This document shows, piece by piece, positions 48,669 to 60,500 of a stretch of DNA of 64,000 nucleotides (its first letter is position 1; each line of letters starts with the position of its first letter). The notes under the pieces are model-generated. The model had not been told where the DNA came from and searched no databases. It saw only the letters and a program-made list of their open reading frames with translations. The position numbers and the translations under genes are program-made. Source of the stretch: Sipunculus nudus (lineage: Eukaryota; Annelida; Sipuncula; Golfingiida; Sipunculidae); assembly GCA_026874595.1 (NCBI GenBank), contig CM049307.1, forward strand, positions 39,350,862 through 39,414,861, in the 5' to 3' direction.

Positions 48669-49193
48669 CAACCTTTCTGGCCGTCATAGTACTGGGTATT
48701 CCCAACCCGAAAAGCAGCGACTGTATGAAAGGAGGCGTCCTGGACGGGTGAGCCGTCAAGACCAATGCAACCGCTTGTACACCAAGACATACTCCGGAAA
48801 GTGTTATCAAGATCCATCCCCGCCGGGGAAATATCTCAAATTTGTAATCTAGGAATATCTTGTATGTAAATAACGGTATGAGAATCAAGGGAAGGCCCCA
48901 TATATAACCAGACACGTAGAAGGTAAAACCGTCGCCTCCTGCCTCTGTTACTGACGCAATTACAATGGGCATGGTGGTAGAAGTGATTACCGTAACAACC
49001 ACTGTCAATACGGTAAGTAACACCATGGTTAACGTCCTTGGCAGGTGCGTGTTTCTGATTTTTGATAAACATGATAAACATCTCTGTCTCTGAAATTTAG
49101 CAAGAAGTGAGCCAGGCGAAGCTTAGTCAGCTGTTTGGTCGGTTAACCTTTATCCAGTAGTGGCTGACTTTCCGGGTTGTACATCTTGTAGAT
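48669..49193 (-). pseudogene. Gene B exon 1 (frameshifted N-tail, spans 1-4)
   Basis: A splice acceptor (GCTTTCAG) lies just before the 5' edge. The ATG at 49184 gives 13 codons, then TAA. From 49026 the frame is open through spans 1-4 (MVLLTVLTV..., FPRRGW, AHPSRTPPFIQSLL). A 9 bp direct duplication (TGTTTATCA twice, near 49063-49081) inserts three residues compared with gene C. Confidence 0.6.
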
Positions 49194-50451
49194 CTGAAAG
49201 CAAAATACTTTAAGCTATGTATTTTTTATAACAACTGGATTAAGAGTAAAAACGAAATAACATATGTAAGGTAACGAGAAATAATAATGTAACTAATCCA
49301 TAGTTGCAGTGAATTCGGTATGCGTGTCATCATTTTGGACAGTCTCGGGTTACTGGGTTCGAACCAGTCCTCAGGTAGCGGGCTTGATGTTCCTTTGCGA
49401 CTGAAATGAAGAAATGCTGGCGACAGGGAGCAACAAGGGTAACGTTACCCTGACCATCAGTTTGTTAACAGCATGTCAACATTTAGACAAAGAGGCTTCA
49501 GGTACTGCTGATCCGAATTTTGAAGTTGCTGTTCCATCCTTTCAAGCACCAGAAGACCTAAACTACAAATAAATTGCCTTGTGTAACTGTTGGAGTTGCA
49601 GCTCCATCTGTAGAAGAATTGAGTTCCTTTATGCCTCTTGTCACCTCTCCATTTGTTAACTTTGCACAGCCATCTGCTTCAGATGCTGCTGTTACTCTTC
49701 TGAACATTTTGGCCTTGTCATCGAGCGTCAGAAGTTGTGGATATGTGCGTGTGTGTGTTAAAGTGCATGGCATGTCACATCAGTGGCGAATGAACAAAGT
49801 CAGCGGCTTGAAATGCCAGAGATGTATCCGTTTGACTGCACTAAAAATCATTCTGTGTTTCTATGTAAAGAATACATAGCATTTTAAACTTAAACGTTTC
49901 TTATGAGATGAACAGCGGGGAAAAATTAAAATTGAATTAATAGAAAGTACTGTGTATGATCGTTGGCGTGTCCTCACGATTCACGAACTCTGCCCAGCAC
50001 CTATGATACACTGGCTTCTGAAATTTAAAATCACGGGGCAGCTGTCAGGTGAAAGCCTGGGATGACCCGTCTGAGGCGTTTCTACTCAGTTGTTTTATAC
50101 CAATTAATCATATGTCACATGTCCGGGCTCCGCTCTGGCCACCAACAACATAATGTTTGGATAATTAAAGCCACTATAATATTTAATAACGGTTTAGAGT
50201 TCCAGACAACAGTTGCACCAAGCCGAAATGAAACATAGGATTCAGACTCAGACTCACGCACCAGTGACCAAAGATTATTCGTCTCCACTTATTTTCAGTT
50301 TAAATTTTAATTGTCAACTTGTCCAAATATTGTCAAATAGGGATTTTTAAACTGCCTGTTAGTACAGAAAATATTATTTAGAACACGGCTGTATCACCTA
50401 CCAAGATCTTTATCGTTATATCACGTCGGCATTGCAGATTTCTTAAACGCT
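49194..50451. other. 5' flank of gene B
   Basis: Expected to contain the noncoding first exon and promoter of gene B, which I cannot locate. A box B-like ACTGGGTTCGAACCAGT stem at about 49348-49364 may be a SINE scrap. Confidence 0.35.
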
Positions 50452-50620
50452 ATACAAACATGCCCTGTGTATTCACCAGTGTATGTGTGGTTCTGTGAAG
50501 TCGATATGCCTTAATTGATCTTATGGACCGTCTACTTGTCAGTGCCGTTATCAAATGCGAGTCTTTAGTATGAAGTGCAAGGCTTGCGTCATACATGTCA
50601 ATATACGCACAGCTCAAACT
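50452..50620. repeat. Upstream segment of gene B, homologous to 61301-61490
   Basis: Shares CCCTGTGTAT, TGTGGT.CTGTGA, CTTATGGACC, TGCAAG..TTGC.TCATACAT and ACAGCTCA in the same order with a segment upstream of gene C. About 60-65 percent similar by eye. No coding frame. Confidence 0.5.
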
Positions 50621-52469
50621 TTCTGCATATCGAATTTTATGGGCACTTGTTATCTCCATTTTAAGACATATATATGCCAATTTGAATAGCAAGCAATATA
50701 TAGGACAGGATATGTTAGGCCTAGATTTTGACCTCCTTAAACTATCTAACGTCGTATATACTTAGATATAAAGTGAACTATGAAAAAGCTCAAATCAGCT
50801 CTACTGTACGCACATTATAAACACAATCGAAGACTTAACTATCATTATTTAAGAGCTACAGGCCACCTTTTTACCTGATTTGACCTTTAATAGTCACGAA
50901 ATGAAAGGCTTTCCTCTATTAACTGCCCCATCCAGTACGGTTAACCTTGTTTACTTCAGACTTTATTTTAAAAAGAATGTGTTCAGTTTGGAAATTCAAA
51001 ACGTCAGTATCCAAGATCACATTTCACGTAACGGAAGTGTTCATATAATGCTTATTATTTACACTGAGGCACACTTTTTGGTGCGTGAATCGGTACTGAA
51101 CAAATGTTTGTAATTATCTTATCCTATTAACATTGTAATAATAAACAAAAGGGAAATCTGGCCATAAATGTAATAACAGGCACTTTTTCAGATCAAGAAT
51201 TGATTCTAAGCTAAACATACCAATAAATATAGAACCTTTTGAGACTGAGACATGTTGCTTTGGGTGTGATGGTCATTTAAGGTCCATTTTTGTCTTTTTA
51301 CTTTTGAGAACAGGTTTGATGATGTGAATAGACCTTTTTGTTTTCACCTTTCGAAGGAAAGGGGGAATCGATTGTACCTGTTTCGTGTATATGCGCGTCA
51401 GTCACGTATTCATTTAGGACGATATTAATTTCCAAAATATTGATTTTGTTCAAATATAATATATCGGTTGTCCTTAGGGAATCTTTGTAGGATCGCCTTC
51501 TTTCGCCTTTGCTTTTGAACTTTTTCCATCTGTCCATCTGATAGAAAATCTTACTAAGATTTTGTGTGCGCGCAATAAACCATGATGTTTGAGACTGAGT
51601 TTTTTCAAACTTTTTCTCTAGCAAAGAGTATAAAAACGAAATTTATCGAAGTCCACCAATCATCTGAAAGGTTAGGATAGTGAAACATATTTAGAAGAAA
51701 TAAAGTAAATCTAGGAATGCACATTGTTATAATATAATTAAATGTAATTTACAATGCAGTAGAATTCAACATATCAACGGCGTAAGATTTTAAGTAGTAA
51801 AAAGAACAGATTTAGGCTTATAAAATATGTAAAAACTCATAGAAAGGTAACATTTGATACGCATGCGTATGTTTAATGTAAATAAAATGCTTTTCCCAAG
51901 ATAAGTGACTTTTTTTATTGTAAAGCTTAACAGCAGTCCAAAAATATCTCACTGGAAGAGATTTGTTTTGAATAGAAAACGACCTCCGGCGGAAGGTTAA
52001 TTTAAAAGGTACTGTGATGAGTTTTTCACTCACCCAGTGTTAAAATGGTACGCACCAGCACACTTCCGTCGCAGATCGTTTCTACCTAAATCTCTTTCCA
52101 GTTGGGAATTGTGGGAAAGTCCTGCACTACTTGTCTCAACAGTCCAACTTAAAAATAAATAATTGTTACATTTCAAGGAAGCACCTTGTGTTTGCATTTC
52201 ACAAAATATTACTTATTCCGTGACCTCTTCACCACAAAAACACCCATGTTTAAGTCATTTGCCTTGAAAAAATTCTTACCAAACTCATTTGAAAGGACTT
52301 CATTATCCGAAAGTATTTTGTTTTCAAATATACATTTTCTTGAAGTAGTCAGAGCAGCATCACAAACAGCTCTGAGCAGACAGGAGCTTTGAAAGGAATT
52401 ATAAATCACAATTATCGTGAAATTTACGTCAGATCAGTAAGAAATGTAAAAACCTATTTTTTTATGAAT
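50621..52469. other. Intergenic DNA between genes B and C
   Basis: AT-rich; a 108-codon minus frame at 51298-51624 is rich in Lys/Ser with no domain and is probably chance. Confidence 0.4.
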
Positions 52470-52877
52470 TTAACAATGGTTTTTAATATCTTTGCTTTTC
52501 CCAGAATTCTTTTCGTTTCCGGGTGTTGAATCGCCGCTCGTGTACGTGTACATCCCCACCGCGGGGCCCATTAACAGTAAACCAACCAGTACACAGATGG
52601 TCGTTGTACTGAACGTCGGGTGCCAGTGAAAATACGGCAGTAAAGTAAAGAAAGTCCAGAATAAAGTCCCGATAGGAATCTGACGCGCCTGAACCAGTGC
52701 TGAATAGGTGGCGCCACCTTCCAGTTGAATCAGAAGCAGTGAGAATATCCATCCGTACGTGAACGTTACGTAAACCAGCAATGACAGATAAAGAACAGTC
52801 GAACATCTTGGATCGCCTTGATATAAACATCTCAGCGTGGCCTGAAAATGTTCCGCCAGCTGTCCGGGTCCTGGGGC
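52470..52877 (-). CDS. Gene C coding exon 4 (spans 8-10, stop)
   Basis: 408 nt after TTTAAAG|. Begins APGPGQLAEHFQATLRCLYQ and ends in a hydrophilic tail (STPGNEKNSGK region). Span 9 carries QARQIPIGTLFWTFF. Confidence 0.73.
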   Translation of the reverse strand, partial: APGPGQLAEHFQATLRCLYQGDPRCSTVLYLSLLVYVTFTYGWIFSLLLIQLEGGATYSALVQARQIPIGTLFWTFFTLLPYFHWHPTFSTTTICVLVGLLLMGPAVGMYTYTSGDSTPGNEKNSGKSKDIKNHC

Positions 52878-55800
52878 CTTTAAATAAAGATCAATAAATA
52901 TACAATATAATACATATATAATAGAAAACGTATAATGAGCATTTTAGATATTCCCTAGGCCCATGAAAAATGTATTTCTATTTAGTTTACACTATGAAAA
53001 TTATACATTGTCCACAAAGGACCAATGGTCAGGTCTGGGTAACGACAGTGACATGTGACTTCGTAAGAGTTTTCCTGATATCTGATATTCAGCTGTTGAT
53101 TATCAGTACTTTTTATAAATTGGAGATGTATATGCAGGGACCATGCACGACACTAAAATTATTCGTTAGGCTATAGTCATTCAGTCGTTGATTCAGTCCG
53201 ATACAACATCTGACTATAGAGAAATGGCGCCGGGGTGAGTATTTTCAATATCTGACCAATGGTCACTGCATGACATGACATTTTGGCACGCCCATCTCAT
53301 AAATTTCAAGCAAACGTATTCCACATCTCATTATATAACACATTTGCCTGTACACTATTTATTGACATGGATTTTGCACAAACTGAACCCTTTTCCTGAC
53401 AAAGAGACTTTTTTATATCCCCCAAAAATGGGTTGAAGATTAAAAAAAAATGTCGACACATTTATAAGTCAAACATGCAGTACATGGAAAACTCTGCGAC
53501 TAAGAATGCCAGATATTAACAAGAAGTATGACACTGTCAGCATCCAATCATATCAGTCCAGTCGCTGAACGGGTTGCAAAGCCCCATCACAATACAAACC
53601 CATGTGTTAATATGTTCACCTATAACCTACACGTCGTCTCCCTATCCGAAAAACTGGAACCATGTACTCTACACATCCCGTATGATACTGGCGACTTATA
53701 AATGTATGAATGCTTGGGCCTGCTCTATGTGCCCACTTTATCATATAAAGAGCCCTTCACGGTTCCAGGTTTAGGTTACACATCATGAGGTGCAACATGA
53801 TATAAAACGATGCAAACCATTCCTAATCCTGAGATCACGTTCAGCCAGGTGAGACCGGCCCCCGTCACGGCAGCTACCGGCATACTCCATGTCAGAATCA
53901 CCAATATATTGAACTGTTGGAGAAAAAAGATAATTTTTTATTCTTAAGGTGGTGAAGAAACAGACAATACGTAATTTGCAGTGTACAAAAGGAGGAAAAG
54001 TGAGACAAGTCCCAAAATGTAGATAAACGCAAGGAAGGAAATGACAGCGATATGAAATTCACACCTTATGTTAAGCCGAAAAGCCCTTTCCAGTTTGAGT
54101 TACCAAACTTTTCAATCTCGTAGCAATTATTTAAGCACAATCATCAAACCTAAAACATTGGAAGGCTAATCTAGTTACCGTCCATTGGTCAAATTTGCAT
54201 CCCCTAAAAATGAGTATAGAAGCTCTTCATGAGGCTGAACCCAACTGAGACCACCGGCCACGATGCCATCAGCCCACAGGTAGTCATAGACATCGGCTCA
54301 CAGGTACTCACAGACGCCATTAACGGTCCCCTAACGAAGATCTTTTTGAAGTCTGTCAAAGGATGAGGAGTTCTGGACGACTAATAGCTTGTCAACTTCG
54401 GTCCAGTGTTTAATAAAGGTCACCTCACATGTTTAGTGACGAACCTAACGAAGCATATTATGGCCCGTGACATGGGACCCATGCCAACAAACACAACATA
54501 CTTTATGCTTTGCAACCTGACTTAAGACTTTTTTTACAGGCAACATCTATAACAAACTCCACACTGAGGTTTGTGTACTTGGCTTCTCACTGGACAAGGT
54601 ATGAATTTCGAAATATCAAAATTGACTAATTGGCAGACAGCAGTATTCAAAGGTGATGAGGACATGGCACCAGTCCAACAAAGTTCACTACCAGTTCCGT
54701 GACTATTCCTGCTCTATATAGACATAATCAGGACCTGCACTATACCAAGTTATTAAAGAGTGAATGTGATGCCAAGCTATTCGATGTAGTACTGGATGCA
54801 ATAGTTTGCTGAAAGAACACTTCTACGATAAAATTCCATCCAGGTAAATGTGTATTCATCAGCATTACCTACCATCTACTCTACACGGACAAAAACTGAA
54901 GCATGTAGACCACGGATTAGACAACACATTTCAGAATACAGCAAGACAGATCATACGTGTATACCTTCAGCCTATAAAATGAAGCCGAAGCCATCCAAAC
55001 AAGGTACCACTGTTCGAGAGTGACAACCCTTTGCAGAACGTCGGACGACAGATTGCCCCCTTATGTTCTACAATGGTCCCGTTCCTGTCAACATACTCCT
55101 AACTAAAGGCAGCCAGACATGCAACATCCTTGACTCAACAACAGACAAGCACCACATATTTTTCTTCCACCACACTGCACGAGATTGGACCTGCTTCCTG
55201 AAACCTTATTCTGTCCGTATCCCTGACCATTTCAGATGAACCCACACATGCTCCATCTAACCAACCACAGTGATAGGAAATGATGGGAAATGTCTTGCCC
55301 AAGAACGCAGAGGTGCAGGATAACTGGAAAAAAAAGTATTCCTACTGGGGCCTATGAAGTCAATGCAGAAAGAAGTATCTTTGCCGCATGATCCCAGAGA
55401 AATATCGAATAAATGTTTGAATTGAGTCCCGATGAAAGAAGACAATTGATTTTTCAGATACATGATCTTAGTGATTTTAAGTGTTAGACTTCACATATAT
55501 TCACATCTGCTGTAAGACATCACAAAATAAAAAGCGTATGTGCAGCATACATTAAAGTAACATATCAATATGAAAATCATTCTATTTTAGCAATATAACA
55601 CATTTGCTTCAAACTTACACATATTGTTACTAATTTAATGTATTCAATTGTAGTCATTAAGCATGGTGTTGAATATATTGAAAAATCATCGACATTTCTT
55701 ACCCCTGTTTCATCCTGGAACTTTTCCATTAAAACAAAGGACACGCCCGGTGGAATCCATCCAAGAGCATTTATTAAGCTAAAATACCACTTCCCCTGCG

Positions 55801-56876
55801 TTTCTGGGTCCACTGTTTGATCTTCTAGGAACATGGAGGGAACCAGAGAGACGAATAAACCGACGAACAACACCAGGATGCACACGGTCTGTTTCCTATT
55901 TATTCCTTGAGAGATATAAAAAAATACATGATATAAAAGAATACATGCAGCCATCGGTATAGGTCTTTTAATCATCGCTAAAATGTACCGAACAAAAGAA
56001 AGATGTGCAATTATGGAGTAATTTCTCGCATTTAGAAATTTAAAGTTGGTAACTTGTGTCTCTCTATCAACTGGACCAGCTTAAAAATGGAGATGTCAGT
56101 ACAGGGAATGGGGCTCATCTTCACTTATGCACTTACAATGTTGAACTTCAAAGGAAATGCCCAGGGTTCCAACTAAGATCCAGGTGTCACTCATCATGCG
56201 ATATATTAGAAATATTTATCAAGTTTTTTTTAAATATTTGAGACAACGATGAAGGTGTTTTTATCTTAAAGTTAGCATTATATTTAATACTAATTACGCT
56301 AGGTAAAAGAATTATAATCCTGCTATATCAACCTTTTTTCAGCAGAATGAACCTTGCGGCCACGGTGCTTGGTATCATCAACCCGATAAGGAGGGACTGT
56401 ATGTAGGGAGGTGTCCTTGACGGGTGCGCCGAGAGGACTAACGCAACAGATTGTAAACCAAGACATACTCCGGAAAGTGTTATCAAGACCCATCCCCGCC
56501 GGGGAAATATCTTAAATTGGTAATCCAGGAATATCTTGTAAATAAATATTGTTATGAATAACATAGGAAACGTCCATATAAAACTAGAAATGTATAAGGT
56601 AAAACCGTCGCCTCCCGCTTCTGTTGCTGATGTAACTGCCATGGGTAAGGTAGTAGAATTGATGACCATTATAGTTACTGTCAGCACGGTTAGTAACACC
56701 ATGGTAACTGTCTTTGGCATGTGCGTGTTTCTGATTTTCGATATAAATCTGTGTCTATGAAACCTGGCGAGAACCGAATTGCCTCGAGCTATGCCTAGCT
56801 TTGTCAGCTTTGTGTCCGTTTCATTTTTATTTTCATCTAGAAGTGGCTGAGTCTCCATTTTGTCCATCATGTATTC
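52470..56876 (-). CDS. Gene C: CRT-like ten-span transporter, four coding exons
   Basis: Complete third copy. Exons are 56870-56333, 55905-55703, 53913-53818 and 52877-52470, together 1245 nt and 414 residues, with donors GTTGAT, GTAAGA and GTTTGC and clean AG acceptors. Approximate spans: 53-80, 89-114, 127-148, 156-176, 186-206, 219-240, 248-275, 304-326, 333-356, 369-390. The N-tail contains ETQPLL (residues 6-11), a textbook acidic dileucine signal, and the span 7-8 loop has Cys296 and Cys304. The family resemblance is the R-G-W...HPSRTPPYIQSLLIGLMIP block and WYFSLINALGWIPPG, which align by eye with the CRT helix 2-4 and 6 regions. A splice acceptor (TTTTTTAG) just upstream of the ATG implies a noncoding first exon further upstream. 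Likely endolysosomal; substrate unknown. Confidence 0.75.
53530..55480 (+). mobile_element. Decayed retroelement relics inside introns 2-3 of gene C
   Basis: Three plus-strand stretches look like eroded reverse-transcriptase ORFs. 54215-54360 reads LNPTETTGHDAISPQVV followed by a DAI..PLT..F..S pattern, like the start of LINE RT domains. 53600-53770 reads like the conserved LINE C-terminal end (ILATYKCMNAWA). 55060-55440 is a further readable frame broken by stops, which I cannot assign. Exon 3 of gene C (53818-53913) lies between these pieces and is unaffected. The family and the exact edges are uncertain. Confidence 0.38.
53818..53913 (-). CDS. Gene C coding exon 3 (span 7)
   Basis: 96 nt between CTCCAACAG| and |GTTTGC, 32 residues, FNILVILTWSMPVAAVTGAG then LTWLNVISGLGM. 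Confidence 0.68.
55703..55905 (-). CDS. Gene C coding exon 2 (spans 5-6)
   Basis: 203 nt between CTCTCAAG| and |GTAAGA. Encodes GINRKQTVCILVLFVGLFVS, then EDQTVDPETQGKW and span 6 with WIPPG, ending KFQDETG. Confidence 0.73.
56333..56870 (-). CDS. Gene C coding exon 1 (N-tail, spans 1-4)
   Basis: 538 nt, ends in phase 1 at AAAAAAG|GTTGAT. Two other in-frame ATGs lie close to the first (codons 2 and 5); all keep the dileucine motif. Confidence 0.73.
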
Positions 56877-57503
56877 CTAAAAAAAGTAAGTTTTCGTTAT
56901 TCATTCATTATATTATTTTTGTAGGCAAAACACACATATATACGTATAATATAATCTAAATGGAAGAAAGACAAAACAGGTAAAAACGATAAACAAGCCT
57001 TCCTGGGCAGTTTACCAGATTAAGGTGCAATTTCACGAATCATTGCAGAAGCTCGGCAGCAACAGATTTAGCGAATTTTTTTTTGTTTCAGCTTGGCCCT
57101 TGTTTGTCTTGATCGTGTCAATCAGTTTATTTCATTACATCTACTTGAATACCAAACAGGTTCCCCTCATCTGCACTGAGAACGACTTTCGACTAAACAA
57201 GCGGGTCCAAAGGGCGGTCGGTAATTACAGGCGGGCATTTATTATAGTATACATATGAGGGTGTCCAGTTCCCCTTACTAGATATATCGAGAGTAGCTCG
57301 ATTATAATGTAATCGGAATTTATTATATATAACTTTATATAGGATCAGGAGACCTTTATTTAAGCCTTAGTACCCTCTCGCTTGCATGCATATGATTATA
57401 AAATTATGAAATATTAATATTTATGCTTTTTACGTACTCCTTATAACACAAGATAAACTAAGCCTGTTTGTTCTACTCAGAACCATCCCTTTTATTTCTT
57501 TAA

Positions 57504-60500
57504 CAGTGGCGTAGCAATCTCTAAATTATTGGGGGGCGAACTACATAAATGCGGAGGGGGGGGGGGGGGGGTAGGTGTCGGAGGAGAAACTCCCCCTCCC
57601 ACGGTGTGGAGAATTTTTAAAAATATATGGTAAAAGTTGGCTTCTCCTGCAAACTGAGGGGACAATTTTCGATAAAAACTTGGCTCCAAATTACAACAAA
57701 ATTATTCAATTTCCATTAGGTATATTCAATTTCTACAGTAAACATTGTTTTCATCCATTTTCTCAGCAAACATCTATCTGATGATAAAGTAAGCCAAACA
57801 TTAGCATATATTTCTTTACTTTCACATTGTTGAATCGCTTTCTACTGAGGACATTAACCAAAGGTTCCAAAATAGTTTTTTCTTCTCTCATTCCTGGAAA
57901 CAAAATCCTAGGCAATTTCAAGCAGGTTTATCTTGTCTGTGTCATCCCTGTGGATATGCAGTACCATCAGATTGTTTAGCCTTTCGTGTCATAGATGAAC
58001 GCAGGTACGTTTTGACCCGCCTCAGACTTGAAAATGATCTCTCTGCAGTTGCAGTGGTTACAGGGATTGTCATATACAGACGGATGAGCTTATCAATTTG
58101 AGAGAACAGCTTCACATTTGTTGATAGGAGCATGTCAGCAATCGTTGTAACGTTTGTTACATTCTTCAGTACTCGGAAATCTTTGCAGCTCTCCTTCCTC
58201 TCTTGCACAAAATCTGGGAAAATCATGATTTCTCTCTTAAGTTTCTTGAAATCTTTTCCTTTTCCACTGTATATTTCAACCAAAGAATCTTGGATGGTTA
58301 TCTCCTTGTCCATGGTATTAGTGGCATTTCCTATGTCTAAGAGAAGTGACACAAAGTCGGCAGCTATCTGAATTCCCTTCTGGTCAAGGCCCATTTCAAT
58401 TTCATTATACACAAGGTCAATTGCTTCAAAGTACTGGACTTTGAAATACTGCTCCACGGTGAATTCCGCAGGATCTGATCCCTCATCATAACGACGTGGA
58501 CGCTTCCTGTATCTTGGGAGTTTGGGCTCTTCGACCTTGTCTGGGGCACATTCATGTATTTTCCTGAAGAAGCTTTGGAAAGTGATGTCTGTTCTTTTAT
58601 TCTTCAGATAGTTCCTGGCATTTTGGGCATACTTCTTTTCCTCTTGCAGTGTTTTACTCTTGTACTGTAGTTGCTAAGAACGCTCTTCTGTGGCACTAAA
58701 GATCAGCTGGGCCAGACACAGTCCAAAATATGTACTGAACTGAGCCATGTTGTCTGCAATTCCACCCGCCTGATCACCATTTTTAGGGGTTTTATTCTCC
58801 TCGGCCTGTAGTTTTGTTGCCACCCCACTTACGTGCCCCATCATATTGGCGGCACCATCACATGCTTGGCCACGGCAGTTTGACAGAGATAAACCATAAC
58901 GAGTAATGGCATCTTTGATCATAAAAAATAAAGTTTGCGCATCTCTCTTGGGTACTGTAGCCATCCCAACAAAATCTTCATGTACAACATATTCATCATC
59001 CACCCATCGGAGGCAAACTGACAGCTGTTCAGCATTGGACACATCCCGTGCTTCATCTGCAATGATGGCATACCAGGTATTCTTGATTTTTTTTCCGATA
59101 ATATCTTGCAGCGACTTAAGCCCCATCACTGAAATCAACTCATTTATAATCTCAGGAGAGAGGTACTTGCCATCATTTAGCCACTCAGCTAGACTTGGCA
59201 CATCCTCCCGCCTTAGTTTCAGAAGTTGCAACATGTTGCCTTCTTCTTCCTTGTGTCCACGGAAGGCCAAACCTTGTCTTGCTAGTGTCCTTATGGTTGA
59301 CAGGGTTTTGAGAAGATTTGTCCGTCGTCGCCTCTGGTTAATTTTCAGTTGGTCACTCACTTGTTCACGGAAAGATGATTCATTCTTTCTTTTTCATGTA
59401 GTAATTGTCAATTGCTTTCCTGTGGCTGGCTGATTTCTCATGAGTTTTAAATTTTTCAATGGCCTTCTTCCAATTGTAAAACCCAGAGTCTGCTTAACGT
59501 ACGCTAATTTTCCCGCCTTGCACATCTACAGTAGAGGCAGAAGGCCTTGTGACGTTTTGTGCAGAGAGATATCCAACAGAACATGTCAAACTACTAGGCC
59601 TTGAATACTCTGAACTCGTTCTTTTTGCCGGTCTGCCTTTTAGTTTTTAGCAAAGTGTTAGCATCCCTAGGTTGGTGTGGGTCATCAGAGCGACAACGCC
59701 CTTCATTACAAGTAGCAGCATCATTTATCTCAGGACCAGTCACATCTTCTGTTTTGCTGGAAGCAGCACAAATGTCCTGGTAGTCATTTGCATCCACCCT
59801 GGAGCCTTCTGCAGTTTCACCGGAATTTGTTGTTTCTGGCCTCTGGCTCTGTTCTTCTTCATTACTGGTGGGGAAATAAAAACTTAAAATAGTTAAAGGA
59901 TTGAGGAACTAGGGACCACTGACTACCTCACGCCACAATATGGTTTCCGCTAGAAGCTCTGTAACCAACATGAGTAGTGGTATTGTATAGTGCAGACTAT
60001 AATATTAATATCACTGAGTAACAAAATTTTGATTCATAAATGTGCACAGGGATTTCCATTTTGATTTTTGATAGAGATAGATCCATGGTTAACCCCATCG
60101 TTATATTAAATTTAATGCATCATCATTGTTCCTTCCTTGACCTGCCACCACATAAAGTTCATAAAAATTCCAAAAATTTGAGGGGGGGGGGGGGGGGGAG
60201 CAGAGTGGATTGGAATTTGAGCTTTGGGACATTGTACGCTCTTTGGATGTGACTGGATCAGCCTTTGCCCGCCCTCCCCCCCCCCCCAAAAAAAAAGGCT
60301 GATGATTATAAACTCAATGTACAAAATGATTTAAAACCCAATGTTCAATACAGTATTAAACGGCTATAAGCCATGTTGTGTATCATATAGTCCTGTCAAT
60401 AAATTTGAACGCTTTATATTTCATTAAATAAGCCAAAGCTACTTTCCATACATCAAGTAGAACATGATTAAATGGACCATCTCCATTATCTTTATTTTTC

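Larger units (their letters stand above)
45547..49193 (-). pseudogene. Gene B: CRT-like transporter paralogue with damaged N-terminus
   Basis: Second tandem copy. Exons are 49193-48669, 48183-47981, 46514-46419 and 45954-45547; exons 2-4 match gene C in length (203, 96, 408 nt) and phase. Exon 1 opens MYNPESQPLLDKG like gene A but meets a TAA at 49145-49143, and the span 1 frame is one base off and has its own TAA upstream. The usual donor after the LLKKG equivalent has become GGAGAA; a downstream-compatible phase 1 donor (GTTG|GTTTGA) four residues earlier could rescue splicing. Translation from the ATG at 49026, just before span 1, would give 354 residues with all ten spans but no sorting tail. 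Exons 2-4 show no stops, so decay is recent, or the protein is genuinely shorter, or the assembly contains an error. Confidence 0.6.

Noticed and set aside
51298-51624. 108-codon Lys/Ser-rich minus-strand frame
   Set aside because: No domain, no conserved partner near the other two transporter genes.
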